Source: Eucommia ulmoides (Eukaryota; Streptophyta; Magnoliopsida; Garryales; Eucommiaceae). Taken from it: a stretch of DNA of 64,000 bases. Below are positions 47,501 through 51,240 of this stretch, in pieces. Position 1 is the stretch's first letter. Every line of letters begins with the position of its first letter. Under the pieces are notes generated by a model. That model saw only the letters and a program-made list of their open reading frames with translations, was not told where the DNA came from and did no database searches. The stretch spans positions 49,378,099-49,442,098 of the forward strand of contig CM028326.1 in the NCBI GenBank assembly GCA_016647705.1, given 5' to 3'. Position numbers and translations under genes: made by a program.

Positions 47501-48876
47501 CGTCGCGTCTGTGATTCTGGTTCCTCTTCGCCGCGTCTGTTCGTCTGTTCCGAAATAGGGTTCAATTTCAGAATCAAACCCTATTTAGGGTTCGAAATTG
47601 ATTTCGAAATCAAAATCTATTTAGGGTTCAAAATCAATTTTGATTTCATCTGTGATTCTCGAACGGCGAATGGTTTTCGTCTGTGATTCTTGAACGGCAA
47701 ACGATTTTCATCTGTGATTCTTGGATTTGTTCTGTTTCTCATTCAATTTCATCTTCATTCTCTTTGTTGTTCTTCATCGTTTTTTTTTTTTTTCTCTTTA
47801 AGATGTAGGATCAAAAATAGAAATAAAAAAAAAAAAAACATTACCCAAATACTTCAGTTCAAACAATTATCCAAATAAGAAATTTGTAAAATGAAAGGTT
47901 TTCAAAATTCAGAATTTTGAAATCTTTTCATTTGACAAATCCCTTACCCACATGCAACCTAATTCTCATTTTCAATGGTGATAATCAAGAAAAATAAAAT
48001 CTTTGTTTGATAAGAGTATAAAGAATTTGTAAATATAATTATACCATTTTATTAGGTGTTTTAGTATTAAAATAATAATACAATATGAAATAATTTAAAT
48101 AAGGTTTATATATATAAATATATACACGTGTGTATGTATATATAAATGGAGATCGTCAACAATTTTTTCTAATTAAAACTATTTTAATTGAAAAGTCAAA
48201 AATCTAAATCTAATGACAGAAAAATTTACTTTAAATAAAATTTATGTATTTTATATTTACGGTGTCACATATTTTTTATAATTTTTTATTTTTTTTTATG
48301 TTTCTATATGTAATTGGAATATTTTTAACATCAAATGAAACTATATATGGGGTAATTGGGGTTTTATTGGAATTGGAGAGAATGGACCTTGACGGTGTAA
48401 CCCCTGAGCATGAGCTTGCGGACAACAAGGCGACCAACACGGCTGGTGGCGCCGACGACGAGGACGGTGGTGTTCTGAGCCCCAGGGATAGCGAATTCGC
48501 ACATCGGCCCACTCTCTCTGATAAGCAGGCTGTTCTCGTCTTCGGTGCGGGTTGTCCTCGATATCTGTCCCAAACCCGAGAATTTACGCCAAACCTCATC
48601 AAATATTTGCCTCGACCGTCTACCAAGTCCCACCGGATTCATCACAGAAGAAAGCGGCTGCTGCTGCTCTGATATTTCCTCCTCCTTGCTATTTCTTTTC
48701 TTCCCTTCATCTTTGCCATTGCCATTGCCAGTCTCAGGGTCAGAAGCCCTAGTAATAACCAATAGACCGTTCCTACCATTGCTAAGGAATTTCATTGATC
48801 TCCATTGCTTGTAGGGTTTACAATTGTTAAATCCGGCAGTGGATGTCGGGGTCAGGGCGGCGGCGGCACTCGCCAT
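5483..48876 (-). CDS. HCF173: HCF173 gene: chloroplast atypical SDR / CIA30-domain protein (9 exons; 3' end off window)
   Basis: In Arabidopsis, HCF173 is an RNA-binding thylakoid-associated factor required for translation (and stability) of chloroplast psbA mRNA, hence for photosystem II D1 synthesis. Here nine exons (48876-48388, 46660-46448, 28378-28174, 27966-27891, 27793-27658, 27524-27420, 16508-16428, 5724-5635, 5548-5483) join in frame to 487 codons without a stop. Order of parts: transit peptide (about 1-44), linker, Rossmann start [11 protein letters not shown] (138-148), rest of the SDR half (164-234), a CIA30-like domain (about 250-408), then a return to the SDR fold ending at [11 protein letters not shown]. 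The glycine motif has Arg where SDRs usually have Gly, as expected for this atypical member. The C-terminal exon(s) lie left of the window. All splice junctions have GT-AG except intron 4 (GC-AG). Family identity is recognised from the protein; splice sites are read by eye. Confidence 0.93.
5635..5724 (-). CDS. HCF173: HCF173 exon 8
   Basis: Thirty codons: [20 protein letters not shown] then [10 protein letters not shown]. The acceptor is TTTGCAG|ACT and the donor [23 protein letters not shown] is one of the most typical stretches of HCF173. Intron 8 (5549-5634) is only 86 bp, showing the compact ancestral intron size. Confidence 0.93.
5725..7807. other. HCF173 intron 7, left part: no gene
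   Basis: AT-rich intron sequence with no coding signal. Around 6800-6900 there is a C-rich tract with a near-perfect tandem of about 28 bp (unit GCCAGGYTGCCATCCCACGT). From about 6900 to 7800 the text resembles decayed Gypsy LTR or leader DNA (for example CAGTCCCCGAGGAATACG), but I could not find paired ends, so this stays a weak guess. Confidence 0.5.
7909..8527. mobile_element. hAT MITE inserted in the 3' LTR of the TR-GAG-like element
   Basis: Ends are TAGGGCTGTAAACGA and, inverted, CAGGGCTGTAAACGA, continuing into CGAGCCGAGCC words at both sides. An 8-bp target duplication GCTAGCGG (7901-7908) / GCTAGCAG (8528-8535) flanks it, as expected of hAT. The interior is AT-rich and codes for nothing. 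The apparent open frame on the minus strand follows from the CGAGC repeats. Confidence 0.88.
8945..10542 (-). pseudogene. gag pseudogene of the TR-GAG-like element
   Basis: Starts about 10542 with [17 protein letters not shown] retrotransposon gag core is clear at 9844-10137: [20 protein letters not shown] then [20 protein letters not shown] and [14 protein letters not shown]-type knuckle [17 protein letters not shown] lies near 9470-9530, with the last Cys replaced by Tyr. Stops and frameshifts break the frame several times. It belongs to Ty3/Gypsy gag by similarity of motif, and the element depends on a partner for replication. Confidence 0.78.
10640..11047 (-). repeat. 5' LTR of the TR-GAG-like element
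   Basis: This 408-bp copy pairs with 7808-8944 and has a TATATAGG core near 10793. Relative to the left copy (about 510 bp after removing the MITE) it lacks roughly 85 bp near its start. Confidence 0.85.
11048..11279. other. Intron DNA, no gene
   Basis: Short stretch between the TR-GAG-like element and the L1 fragment; probably L1-derived at its right end but without a readable motif. Confidence 0.4.
11280..11640 (-). pseudogene. L1-type LINE reverse transcriptase fragment
   Basis: The minus strand reads [20 protein letters not shown], the RT palm motif with the first catalytic Asp (KxDxxKAFDRxxW/RxF) of plant L1 elements, preceded by a frame reading ADCVSLA and EAIQGISKK. The fragment is truncated and frameshifted. 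No poly(A) tail or target duplication was identified. Confidence 0.65.
12289..15276 (-). mobile_element. RTE-type LINE (copy 1), 5'-truncated, inserted in the hAT-like element
   Basis: Read on the minus strand, it ends in a short TTG-rich tail (12289-12305), as plant RTE elements do, just after the conserved 3' text ATTCATGTAGCCAACCCTAC. A 16-bp target duplication AGAAATAGATAACAAA (12273-12288) / AGAAATGGATAACAAA (15277-15292) brackets it. About 960 bp of LINE remains, split by a solo LTR. Coding parts: RT palm with [11 protein letters not shown] (15056-15271) and the C-terminal [11 protein letters not shown]...[12 protein letters not shown] (12495-12815). Confidence 0.88.
12776..14799 (+). 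mobile_element. Solo LTR, Gypsy-type (family L, copy a), inside the RTE LINE
   Basis: A 2024-bp segment flanked by CCTAC (12771-12775 and 14800-14804), a 5-bp target duplication. It starts TATAAAACCCTAATTTTG and ends GGGATGGGGTGTGACT, the style of ending seen in Del/Tekay Gypsy LTRs. The LINE reads straight through when it is removed, as shown by the second LINE copy at 16841-18410. Several near copies occur at 50098-64000, one of which adjoins a PBS and a purine tract, confirming LTR status. The interior carries GGAGGGCA and GATGTTATTGG repeated words. Confidence 0.82.
15557..16427. other. HCF173 intron 7, right end: no gene
   Basis: Intron DNA. A ~40-bp word around 15890-15928 (GTTCAAAAATTAAATCTATA) repeats the one at 11744-11783, just outside the hAT-like element, in the same direction. 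Exon 7 follows. Confidence 0.5.
16428..16508 (-). CDS. HCF173: HCF173 exon 7 (27 codons, stranded between two giant introns)
   Basis: An 81-bp exon between introns of 10.9 and 10.7 kb. It encodes [20 protein letters not shown] then EYIKALP, the family segment expected between FEPRRQ and TGQETDF. The acceptor is TGCAG|AGG and the donor CCT|GTAAGTG, both strong. It is in phase 0 at both ends, so skipping it would keep the frame but remove the helix joining the CIA30-like insert to the SDR core. It is too short to stand out as an open frame and was found by searching for the missing residues. Confidence 0.9.
16509..16840. other. HCF173 intron 6, start: no gene
   Basis: Ordinary intron sequence apart from a perfect tandem duplication of a 28-bp unit (AAAGGTGCCTATGTTATCCC...) at about 16737-16792. 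Confidence 0.55.
16841..18410 (-). mobile_element. RTE-type LINE (copy 2), 5'-truncated and decayed
   Basis: Same 3' end as copy 1: CAACAACAACCAAGC tail side at 16841 and the conserved GTAGGGTTGGCTACATGAAT text. Minus-strand RT remnants run from [20 protein letters not shown] (18095-18280) through KNKGD, a LMSHTMELW motif and [12 protein letters not shown] to the region around 17640. It is longer than copy 1 but full of stops. The right limit is approximate and no target duplication was found. Confidence 0.82.
18520..20267 (+). pseudogene. Ty3/Gypsy chromovirus-type gag-pol relic
   Basis: Domains appear in Gypsy order on the plus strand with large deletions: gag tail ([20 protein letters not shown]), a damaged zinc knuckle near 18838, protease remnant DGGSCMNVF (about 19100), the pre-RT linker [22 protein letters not shown] pieces ([43 protein letters not shown], where YFDDILIYS is usual; [20 protein letters not shown]) and the integrase HHCC start ([26 protein letters not shown]). 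RNase H is essentially missing. No LTRs are seen. At its right end it runs directly into a Copia gag. Confidence 0.82.
20290..23815 (+). pseudogene. pol pseudogene of Copia 2
   Basis: Protease remnant [16 protein letters not shown] (20440 on), integrase zinc region and core (20814-21360: [47 protein letters not shown]), an internally duplicated linker (21540-22062), RT (22184-22876: [60 protein letters not shown], with the catalytic YVDD changed to YTDD) and RNase H ([26 protein letters not shown]). Many stops; clearly dead. Confidence 0.87.
23819..23956 (+). repeat. 3' LTR of Copia 2
   Basis: Homologous to 5213-5372, with about 20 bp less and a decayed TG start (GAGTTAAAGGG). It ends TTCAACA. 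Confidence 0.75.
23990..24716. repeat. Three diverged tandem copies of a ~220-290 bp unit
   Basis: Copies start near 23991, 24279 and 24502. Each contains AGAAATCTG, GGAGGCCGAT, AAGAAACATGCC, a GGATTC word and GAGGTAATTTA in the same order, followed by CTCAAACT/CTTCAAA and GACCCAAGACTC. The open frame at 24417-24716 (plus) lies in the last copy and I regard it as chance. Such repeats are common in untranslated parts of large Gypsy elements, but no partner LTR was proved. Confidence 0.72.
24717..27419. other. Rest of HCF173 intron 6: probable decayed retrotransposon, no gene
   Basis: About 2.7 kb less AT-rich than ordinary intron DNA. A TTATATAGGGGCACG promoter-like box lies at about 26340, and the end near 27250-27340 (TCTATAAGTTCTAACCAGGG...) is LTR-like, so it may be a relic of a Tat-type Gypsy element. 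No gag or pol motif was found and no LTR pair identified. Confidence 0.35.
27420..27524 (-). CDS. HCF173: HCF173 exon 6 (end of CIA30-like domain)
   Basis: Thirty-five codons, [20 protein letters not shown] then [15 protein letters not shown]. The acceptor is GGCAG|GTA and the donor CAG|GTTTGT. FRPV...DPPLDP and IRFEPRRQ are typical closing motifs of the CIA30-like domain in this family. Beyond it lies the 10.9-kb intron 6. Confidence 0.93.
27658..27793 (-). CDS. HCF173: HCF173 exon 5
   Basis: Completes the split Arg codon and encodes [20 protein letters not shown] then AGPSADTTQ and [13 protein letters not shown] of the CIA30-like domain. The acceptor is TTCAG|G and the donor AGG|GTAAGC, a strong site. 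It has 136 bp and ends in phase 0. No lesion is seen. Confidence 0.93.
27891..27966 (-). CDS. HCF173: HCF173 exon 4
   Basis: A 76-bp exon encoding [20 protein letters not shown] and CTLD, completing a Gly codon at its start and leaving two bases of an Arg codon (AG) at its end. The acceptor is ATAG|GC. No GT follows the exon; the next bases are GCATGA, so the intron between exons 4 and 5 appears to be a GC-AG intron. The reading frame continues correctly into exon 5. Confidence 0.9.
28174..28378 (-). CDS. HCF173: HCF173 exon 3 (start of CIA30-like domain)
   Basis: Begins [18 protein letters not shown] after a TGCAG acceptor and ends in [11 protein letters not shown] with the Gly codon split (G|GTATAA donor). 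[20 protein letters not shown] is the entry into the CIA30/NDUFAF1-like beta-sandwich that interrupts the SDR fold in this family. Length is 205 bp, so the phase becomes 1, which fits exon 4. Confidence 0.93.
28379..28779. other. HCF173 intron 2, start: no gene
   Basis: AT-rich intron sequence between exon 3 and the LTR of Copia 3; nothing recognised. Confidence 0.6.
28780..28967 (-). repeat. 3' LTR of Copia 3 (188 bp)
   Basis: Minus-strand start TGTTGGAATAATTGAATAAC; outer end CAAGT rather than CA. Its copy at the other end can be followed on both sides of the Mutator-like insertion. Confidence 0.88.
28957..34510 (-). pseudogene. gag-pol pseudogene of Copia 3
   Basis: Gag: [20 protein letters not shown] then [14 protein letters not shown] (33503-33802). 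A perfect zinc knuckle [14 protein letters not shown] lies near 33385. Protease: [13 protein letters not shown] (33100). Integrase: [59 protein letters not shown] and LGYxxxQKGYKCYNP-like [18 protein letters not shown] (31730-32681). [40 protein letters not shown] and intact YVDDIILTG (29738-30400). RNase [21 protein letters not shown] (28957-29355). Frames are open for long stretches between lesions. Confidence 0.9.
30767..31596. mobile_element. hAT-like non-autonomous element (copy 2) inside Copia 3
   Basis: Inverted relative to copy 1. TIRs are TGTTGTAAAAGGCG on the left and, inverted, ATGTTGTAAAAGGC on the right. Over most of its length it matches 11793-12288 plus 15293-15556 (for example GTAGAGGTCGAT / ATCGACCTCTGC and the GCCCAGGG blocks). 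It separates RT from integrase coding sequence. A target duplication is not clear. Confidence 0.75.
34594..36144. mobile_element. Mutator-like element (non-autonomous MULE) in the 5' LTR of Copia 3
   Basis: Long terminal inverted repeats of roughly 140 bp begin GGGATAAGTGCATTTTT on both sides and include CAATTTGGACC and TGAAGCGAAATTGAAATG. They are bracketed by a perfect 10-bp duplication TATAGGAAAA (34584-34593, 36145-36154); Mutator-type insertions normally give 9-10 bp. The interior (about 34800-35700) starts with a CTCTCTCTC leader-like stretch and CGAAATCGG repeats and has no transposase, so it may be a Pack-MULE that captured a gene leader. Confidence 0.88.
36285..37240. other. Intron 2 DNA, no gene
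   Basis: AT-rich intron sequence with an A-tract at 36421-36440 and an AATAAA-rich stretch at 36857-36893; no coding signal. The 3' end of the neighbouring Copia 4 fades out here without a recognisable 3' LTR. Confidence 0.5.
37300..40360 (-). pseudogene. pol pseudogene of Copia 4
   Basis: Protease remnant [18 protein letters not shown] and [14 protein letters not shown] (39923-40324); gag-pre-integrase [14 protein letters not shown] and [14 protein letters not shown] (39762-40127); integrase core remnants 39450-39760 and the late part [20 protein letters not shown] (39255-39449); [20 protein letters not shown] (39215 leftward); RT with [49 protein letters not shown] (38252-38644) and YVDD changed to YFDD (37991-38233); RNase H down to about 37300 ([11 protein letters not shown]). 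There are several stops and frameshifts, and no gag domain lies between protease and PBS. Confidence 0.85.
40361..40928 (-). other. Spacer of Copia 4 with GGCAGCAG-rich repeats, gag absent
   Basis: Where gag should be there are about 570 bp with repeated CTGGGCAGC / GGCAGCAGC words, which create short spurious open frames on the plus strand (40498-40808). No CCHC knuckle or gag core is seen, so gag was deleted or replaced by simple repeats. Confidence 0.55.
41101..43800 (+). pseudogene. SIRE/Maximus-like Copia relic: gag fragments and 3' LTR remnant
   Basis: Near 41112 the plus strand reads [20 protein letters not shown] then TKFMKGG, the region before the zinc knuckle in SIRE-type gag, followed by acidic [20 protein letters not shown]. 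More gag-like but scrambled sequence lies on both sides of a Tourist-like insertion (41911-42905). From about 43460 to 43800 comes an LTR-like end with ...CTTTACGCTTCCG... and CCAATTCACCCCCTCCTCGA, a text typical of SIRE LTR ends. It is heavily decayed, and the limits are approximate. Confidence 0.45.
41911..42905. mobile_element. PIF/Harbinger (Tourist-like) element in the SIRE-like relic
   Basis: Ends GGTTGCGTTTGGGTAAGG and, inverted, GATTGTGTTTGGGTAAGGG, with TTA target duplications at 41908-41910 and 42906-42908. Inside, 42400-42700 is made of GACGAAGA-type repeats with long spurious open frames on the minus strand. The element shares ends and design with 47206-47959. Confidence 0.85.
44130..45240. 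mobile_element. Fold-back / Mutator-like element with long inverted arms
   Basis: The left arm (about 44180-44300: TTAGACGGAATTAGGAGTAA, TTTATATTTTTTTCTAATTT) is repeated inverted at about 45120-45235. Inner G+C-richer arms also pair (CATCGACGATCTCACACCA against TGGTGTGAGATCGTCGATG). The middle is CT-rich (CTCTCTCTC) and leader-like. The outermost left part has no partner on the right, and no target duplication was found, so the right end may be lost. Confidence 0.5.
45241..46447. other. Intron 2 DNA, right end: no gene; possible SIRE-type LTR start
   Basis: Around 45735-45800 the text CCAAAACCGGAGATTGTAAG resembles the purine tract and LTR start of SIRE-type Copia elements, with ACCC...TAATGTTGATTA following. 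Support is weak. Elsewhere only a G-rich stretch near 46040 and a GGGTGTGGGTGTATGG tract near 46134 stand out. Confidence 0.35.
46448..46660 (-). CDS. HCF173: HCF173 exon 2 (SDR core, residues 164-234)
   Basis: Seventy-one codons, phase 0 at both ends. The acceptor is CAG|GCA and the donor CAG|GTTTAA. It carries the SDR pieces that follow the first beta-alpha unit: [15 protein letters not shown], then [10 protein letters not shown] (the acidic Asp position that contacts adenine in SDRs), [10 protein letters not shown] and the helix [13 protein letters not shown]. There are no stops or frameshifts. It is isolated by intron 1 (1727 bp) on one side and the 18-kb intron 2 on the other. Confidence 0.93.
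47206..47959. mobile_element. PIF/Harbinger (Tourist-like) element in HCF173 intron 1
   Basis: TAA duplications at 47203-47205 and 47960-47962. Ends CCCTGTGTTTGGGTAAGGGA and, inverted, GGTTGCATGTGGGTAAGGGA share the GGGTAAGGGATTT core with 41911-42905. The interior has a direct repeat of TTCCTCTTCGTCGTCTGTGA and TCGAAAT-rich sequence. No transposase. Its presence accounts for much of the 1.7-kb intron 1. Confidence 0.83.
48388..48876 (-). CDS. HCF173: HCF173 exon 1 (transit peptide and Rossmann motif)
   Basis: Encodes residues 1-163. The start ATG has G at -3 and G at +4, and an in-frame TGA sits two codons upstream, so this is the first possible Met of the frame. The first 44 residues are rich in Ala, Ser, Thr, Asn and basic residues with no acidic residue, as in a chloroplast transit peptide. 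A charged linker ([13 protein letters not shown]) follows, then [20 protein letters not shown], a segment typical of this family, and the nucleotide-binding motif [11 protein letters not shown]. The exon closes after RGYTVK with AAG|GTCCAT. This donor is weak beyond the GT, but the join to ALVRRTDEE in exon 2 is the one expected for the family. Confidence 0.93.
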
Positions 48877-49100
48877 TTCTCAAGTCAGCGACTGCAGCTC
48901 TTATCAAATTGGAAACCACATTTAACGGAACTCAACCATGGAGGTGGAGAGCAGTCATAGAGCATAAGAACGAGTATTCTGCCACGTACACGTTCCCATC
49001 ACTTATCACTTTAACTACTGGATCTGGTTGACAAATTGTTCCTATTTTATCCTATGCGCTGGACACAAATTTGTGGACATAGTTATAACGCTACGTATTT
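48877..49100 (-). promoter_or_regulatory. HCF173 5' UTR and proximal promoter (approximate)
   Basis: Immediately upstream of the ATG on the minus strand. Visible motifs are a TACGTGGC box (48981-48988, G-box-like core ACGTGG) and two GATAAG I-box sequences (48900-48905 and 49002-49007), which are common in light-responsive plant promoters. An AT-rich GGATAAAAT at about 49044-49052 is a weak TATA candidate; if used, the G-box-like site would lie in the leader. The transcription start cannot be placed from sequence. Confidence 0.35.
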
Positions 49101-50097
49101 GTCTACTCCAAAGGGATTAAGGATTTTACTTCAAGACGGTTTGGTTTTGAATGTATTGATACTCATTATGGTTTGTTTTTTTTTTTTAAAGAAATTAAAA
49201 AATACATAATACCAAAATATATCATGATTCAAAAAACTAATATTGCCTAATCTAGTCTTTCCGAATTTCACGGAGATTTACATCCTTTAAAACCCTGATT
49301 CCTTTAAAGGTAGCAACCAAACCCTTACAATTATTCTTTTCTCAGACTCATAATCAACTTTTATAATTCCTTTTTCACAGGTTAAGGAAGAATCTTATCT
49401 TTTTGTAGGTTAAAGATTAACCTAATTCTATTACAAAAAAAATTACAACATATTCTTTTTAACAAACTTAAGATTAAACCTCACCAACACTCACAAGTAT
49501 CATTTTTTCAGATAAGAATTGAACCTTTACAATTTACTAAAAAAAATTCTATTCAGGAAGAATTCACACGTAATTATTTTCAAGAGAAAAAAATAACCTA
49601 ACATTTTTATACTTTAAGTAAAGATCAAACCTTAATCTTTTTCGCGGAAAAGATTGAAACCCAAGCTACCCTGACTAAAACAGGTCTAATTGTATCTAAT
49701 CTGCACAAACTTACCAATACAAAAAATAATGAGTTTCTTCTCACTTAGAGCTTCTACCATCTCAAAACAATTATACTCAATTAATGTCTCGAAAGTTACT
49801 ACGTGATAGAATTTTAAGTGAGGAATTTAATATCTAATTATAACAAGTATAGGTAGCACAAAATTAAGCACGTAATCAGATAATCACAAAATCGTTTTAA
49901 AAAAAAAAATTATGCTCTTTAAGTTTGAAAACGATTTTTCTATGATGTTAAAAACCAAGCAATCAATAATAATATGAAATCAAATATAAGCACAATAATT
50001 TGGAAAGATCTAACCAGGGAAACACCGAGGAATATAAATTGAATCGCTAAACAACTCAAATCGGTGACGCAAAAAACAATCAACGCTTTAAGATCAA
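49101..50097. other. Distal upstream region of HCF173: no gene
   Basis: AT-rich sequence with no open frame of note. It has a repetitive feel (TTAAAGATTAACC, GATTAAACCTCACC words) and may be decayed transposon, but I recognise no family. Confidence 0.45.
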
Positions 50098-50392
50098 CTA
50101 TAAAACTCTGATTTTTATTATACCTATATGTCATAATATGATCCCGATAGGAGGGTATATCCTACGGGATGTTGTTGGTCCTAACTATAAAACCCTGATT
50201 TTTATTTTACGCACAATTTGAGTCGCATTGGAGCATACTTGAAAAATAGCGGGGTGGATGACGCTATTAATTATTTGATTTAAAAATCTTTGGGGTCAAT
50301 TTGCAATTTCCAAAATATTTATTTTTTATTTGGGTTTAAATAAAAACTTAAAGAAAATTTAGGTGGAGATTTATGTAATTAAAACTAAAATA

Positions 50393-50394
<2 letters not shown>

Positions 50395-50458
<64 letters not shown>
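50395..50458. repeat. (AT)n microsatellite
   Basis: About 32 uninterrupted AT units inside LTR b1, the longest microsatellite in the window. Confidence 0.95.
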
Positions 50459-50461
<3 letters not shown>

Positions 50462-50545
50462 CACAATTGTGATAAGATCAAAAGAGAAAAAGGAAGAAGA
50501 ATCGAGAGAGGTAAGGCCGCTGGGAGTTTGAGGTTTTTTTTTTTA

Positions 50546-50577
<32 letters not shown>

Positions 50578-50619
50578 TCACGGAGAAGAAGAATCGAGAA
50601 ACGAAGAGAGAGAAAGAGA

Positions 50620-51240
50620 GAGCAGTCAGTGTGTGTGTGTTGATCGGTGTCGGCGTTTCTCCGGTGGTGAGTGTGTGTGTTTCGTCTATGTGTATCGTCG
50701 TCGTCTGACCGACGGTGTGGTTGCGTGTGTGTGCTGTGGTTCAAACGGTCGTGTGTGTGTGTGTGTCGATCATTGGTCGTCAACAGCGTACGTGAGAGTT
50801 GGTGGCAGTGATCGTTCGTTCGATCTGTGTGAGTATCATTTGTGTGTGTTTCAGCGTGTATGTGTGGGTGTCGTTTATGGGTGAGGTTGCCGGCTGGTGA
50901 AAAGAAAGAGAGAGTTGTGGTTGTGGGTGTGTTTTGTTGTGTGTGCTCTATTTCTGATTTAGTTTGTGTGTGTGTGTGTCGGCAGTCTGTGTGTGTGTTT
51001 GACGTTTGGGTATGTGGGTATGTTTATCCGTATGTTGGCATGCGTGTGTGATGAGTGTGGTTCGGTCCGGTGGTGCGTGGGTATCATCGATAGTTGTGAT
51101 GGTGGCGTGAGTGTTCCGGCGTGGGTGTGCTCGTCGTTGATGGCATGTGTCGTCAGTAGAGTGGGGAGTCGCCAGTGGGTTTGTGGTTGTCCCTGTTTCG
51201 ACGCTGGTGTATGAGTGCGTGTGTGTGTTGTGTCGGCAAG
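50620..51240. repeat. GT-rich imperfect repeat tract
   Basis: Roughly 600 bp in which GTGTGTG runs alternate with TCGGC/TCGTC words. It is the most G+T-skewed part of the window, lies within LTR b1 and is absent from copy a. It drives the apparent open frames here. Confidence 0.8.

Noticed and set aside
48244..48672. Plus-strand frame of 142 codons over HCF173 exon 1
   Set aside because: It is the opposite strand of a verified coding exon; it begins in AT-rich intron and has no family similarity.
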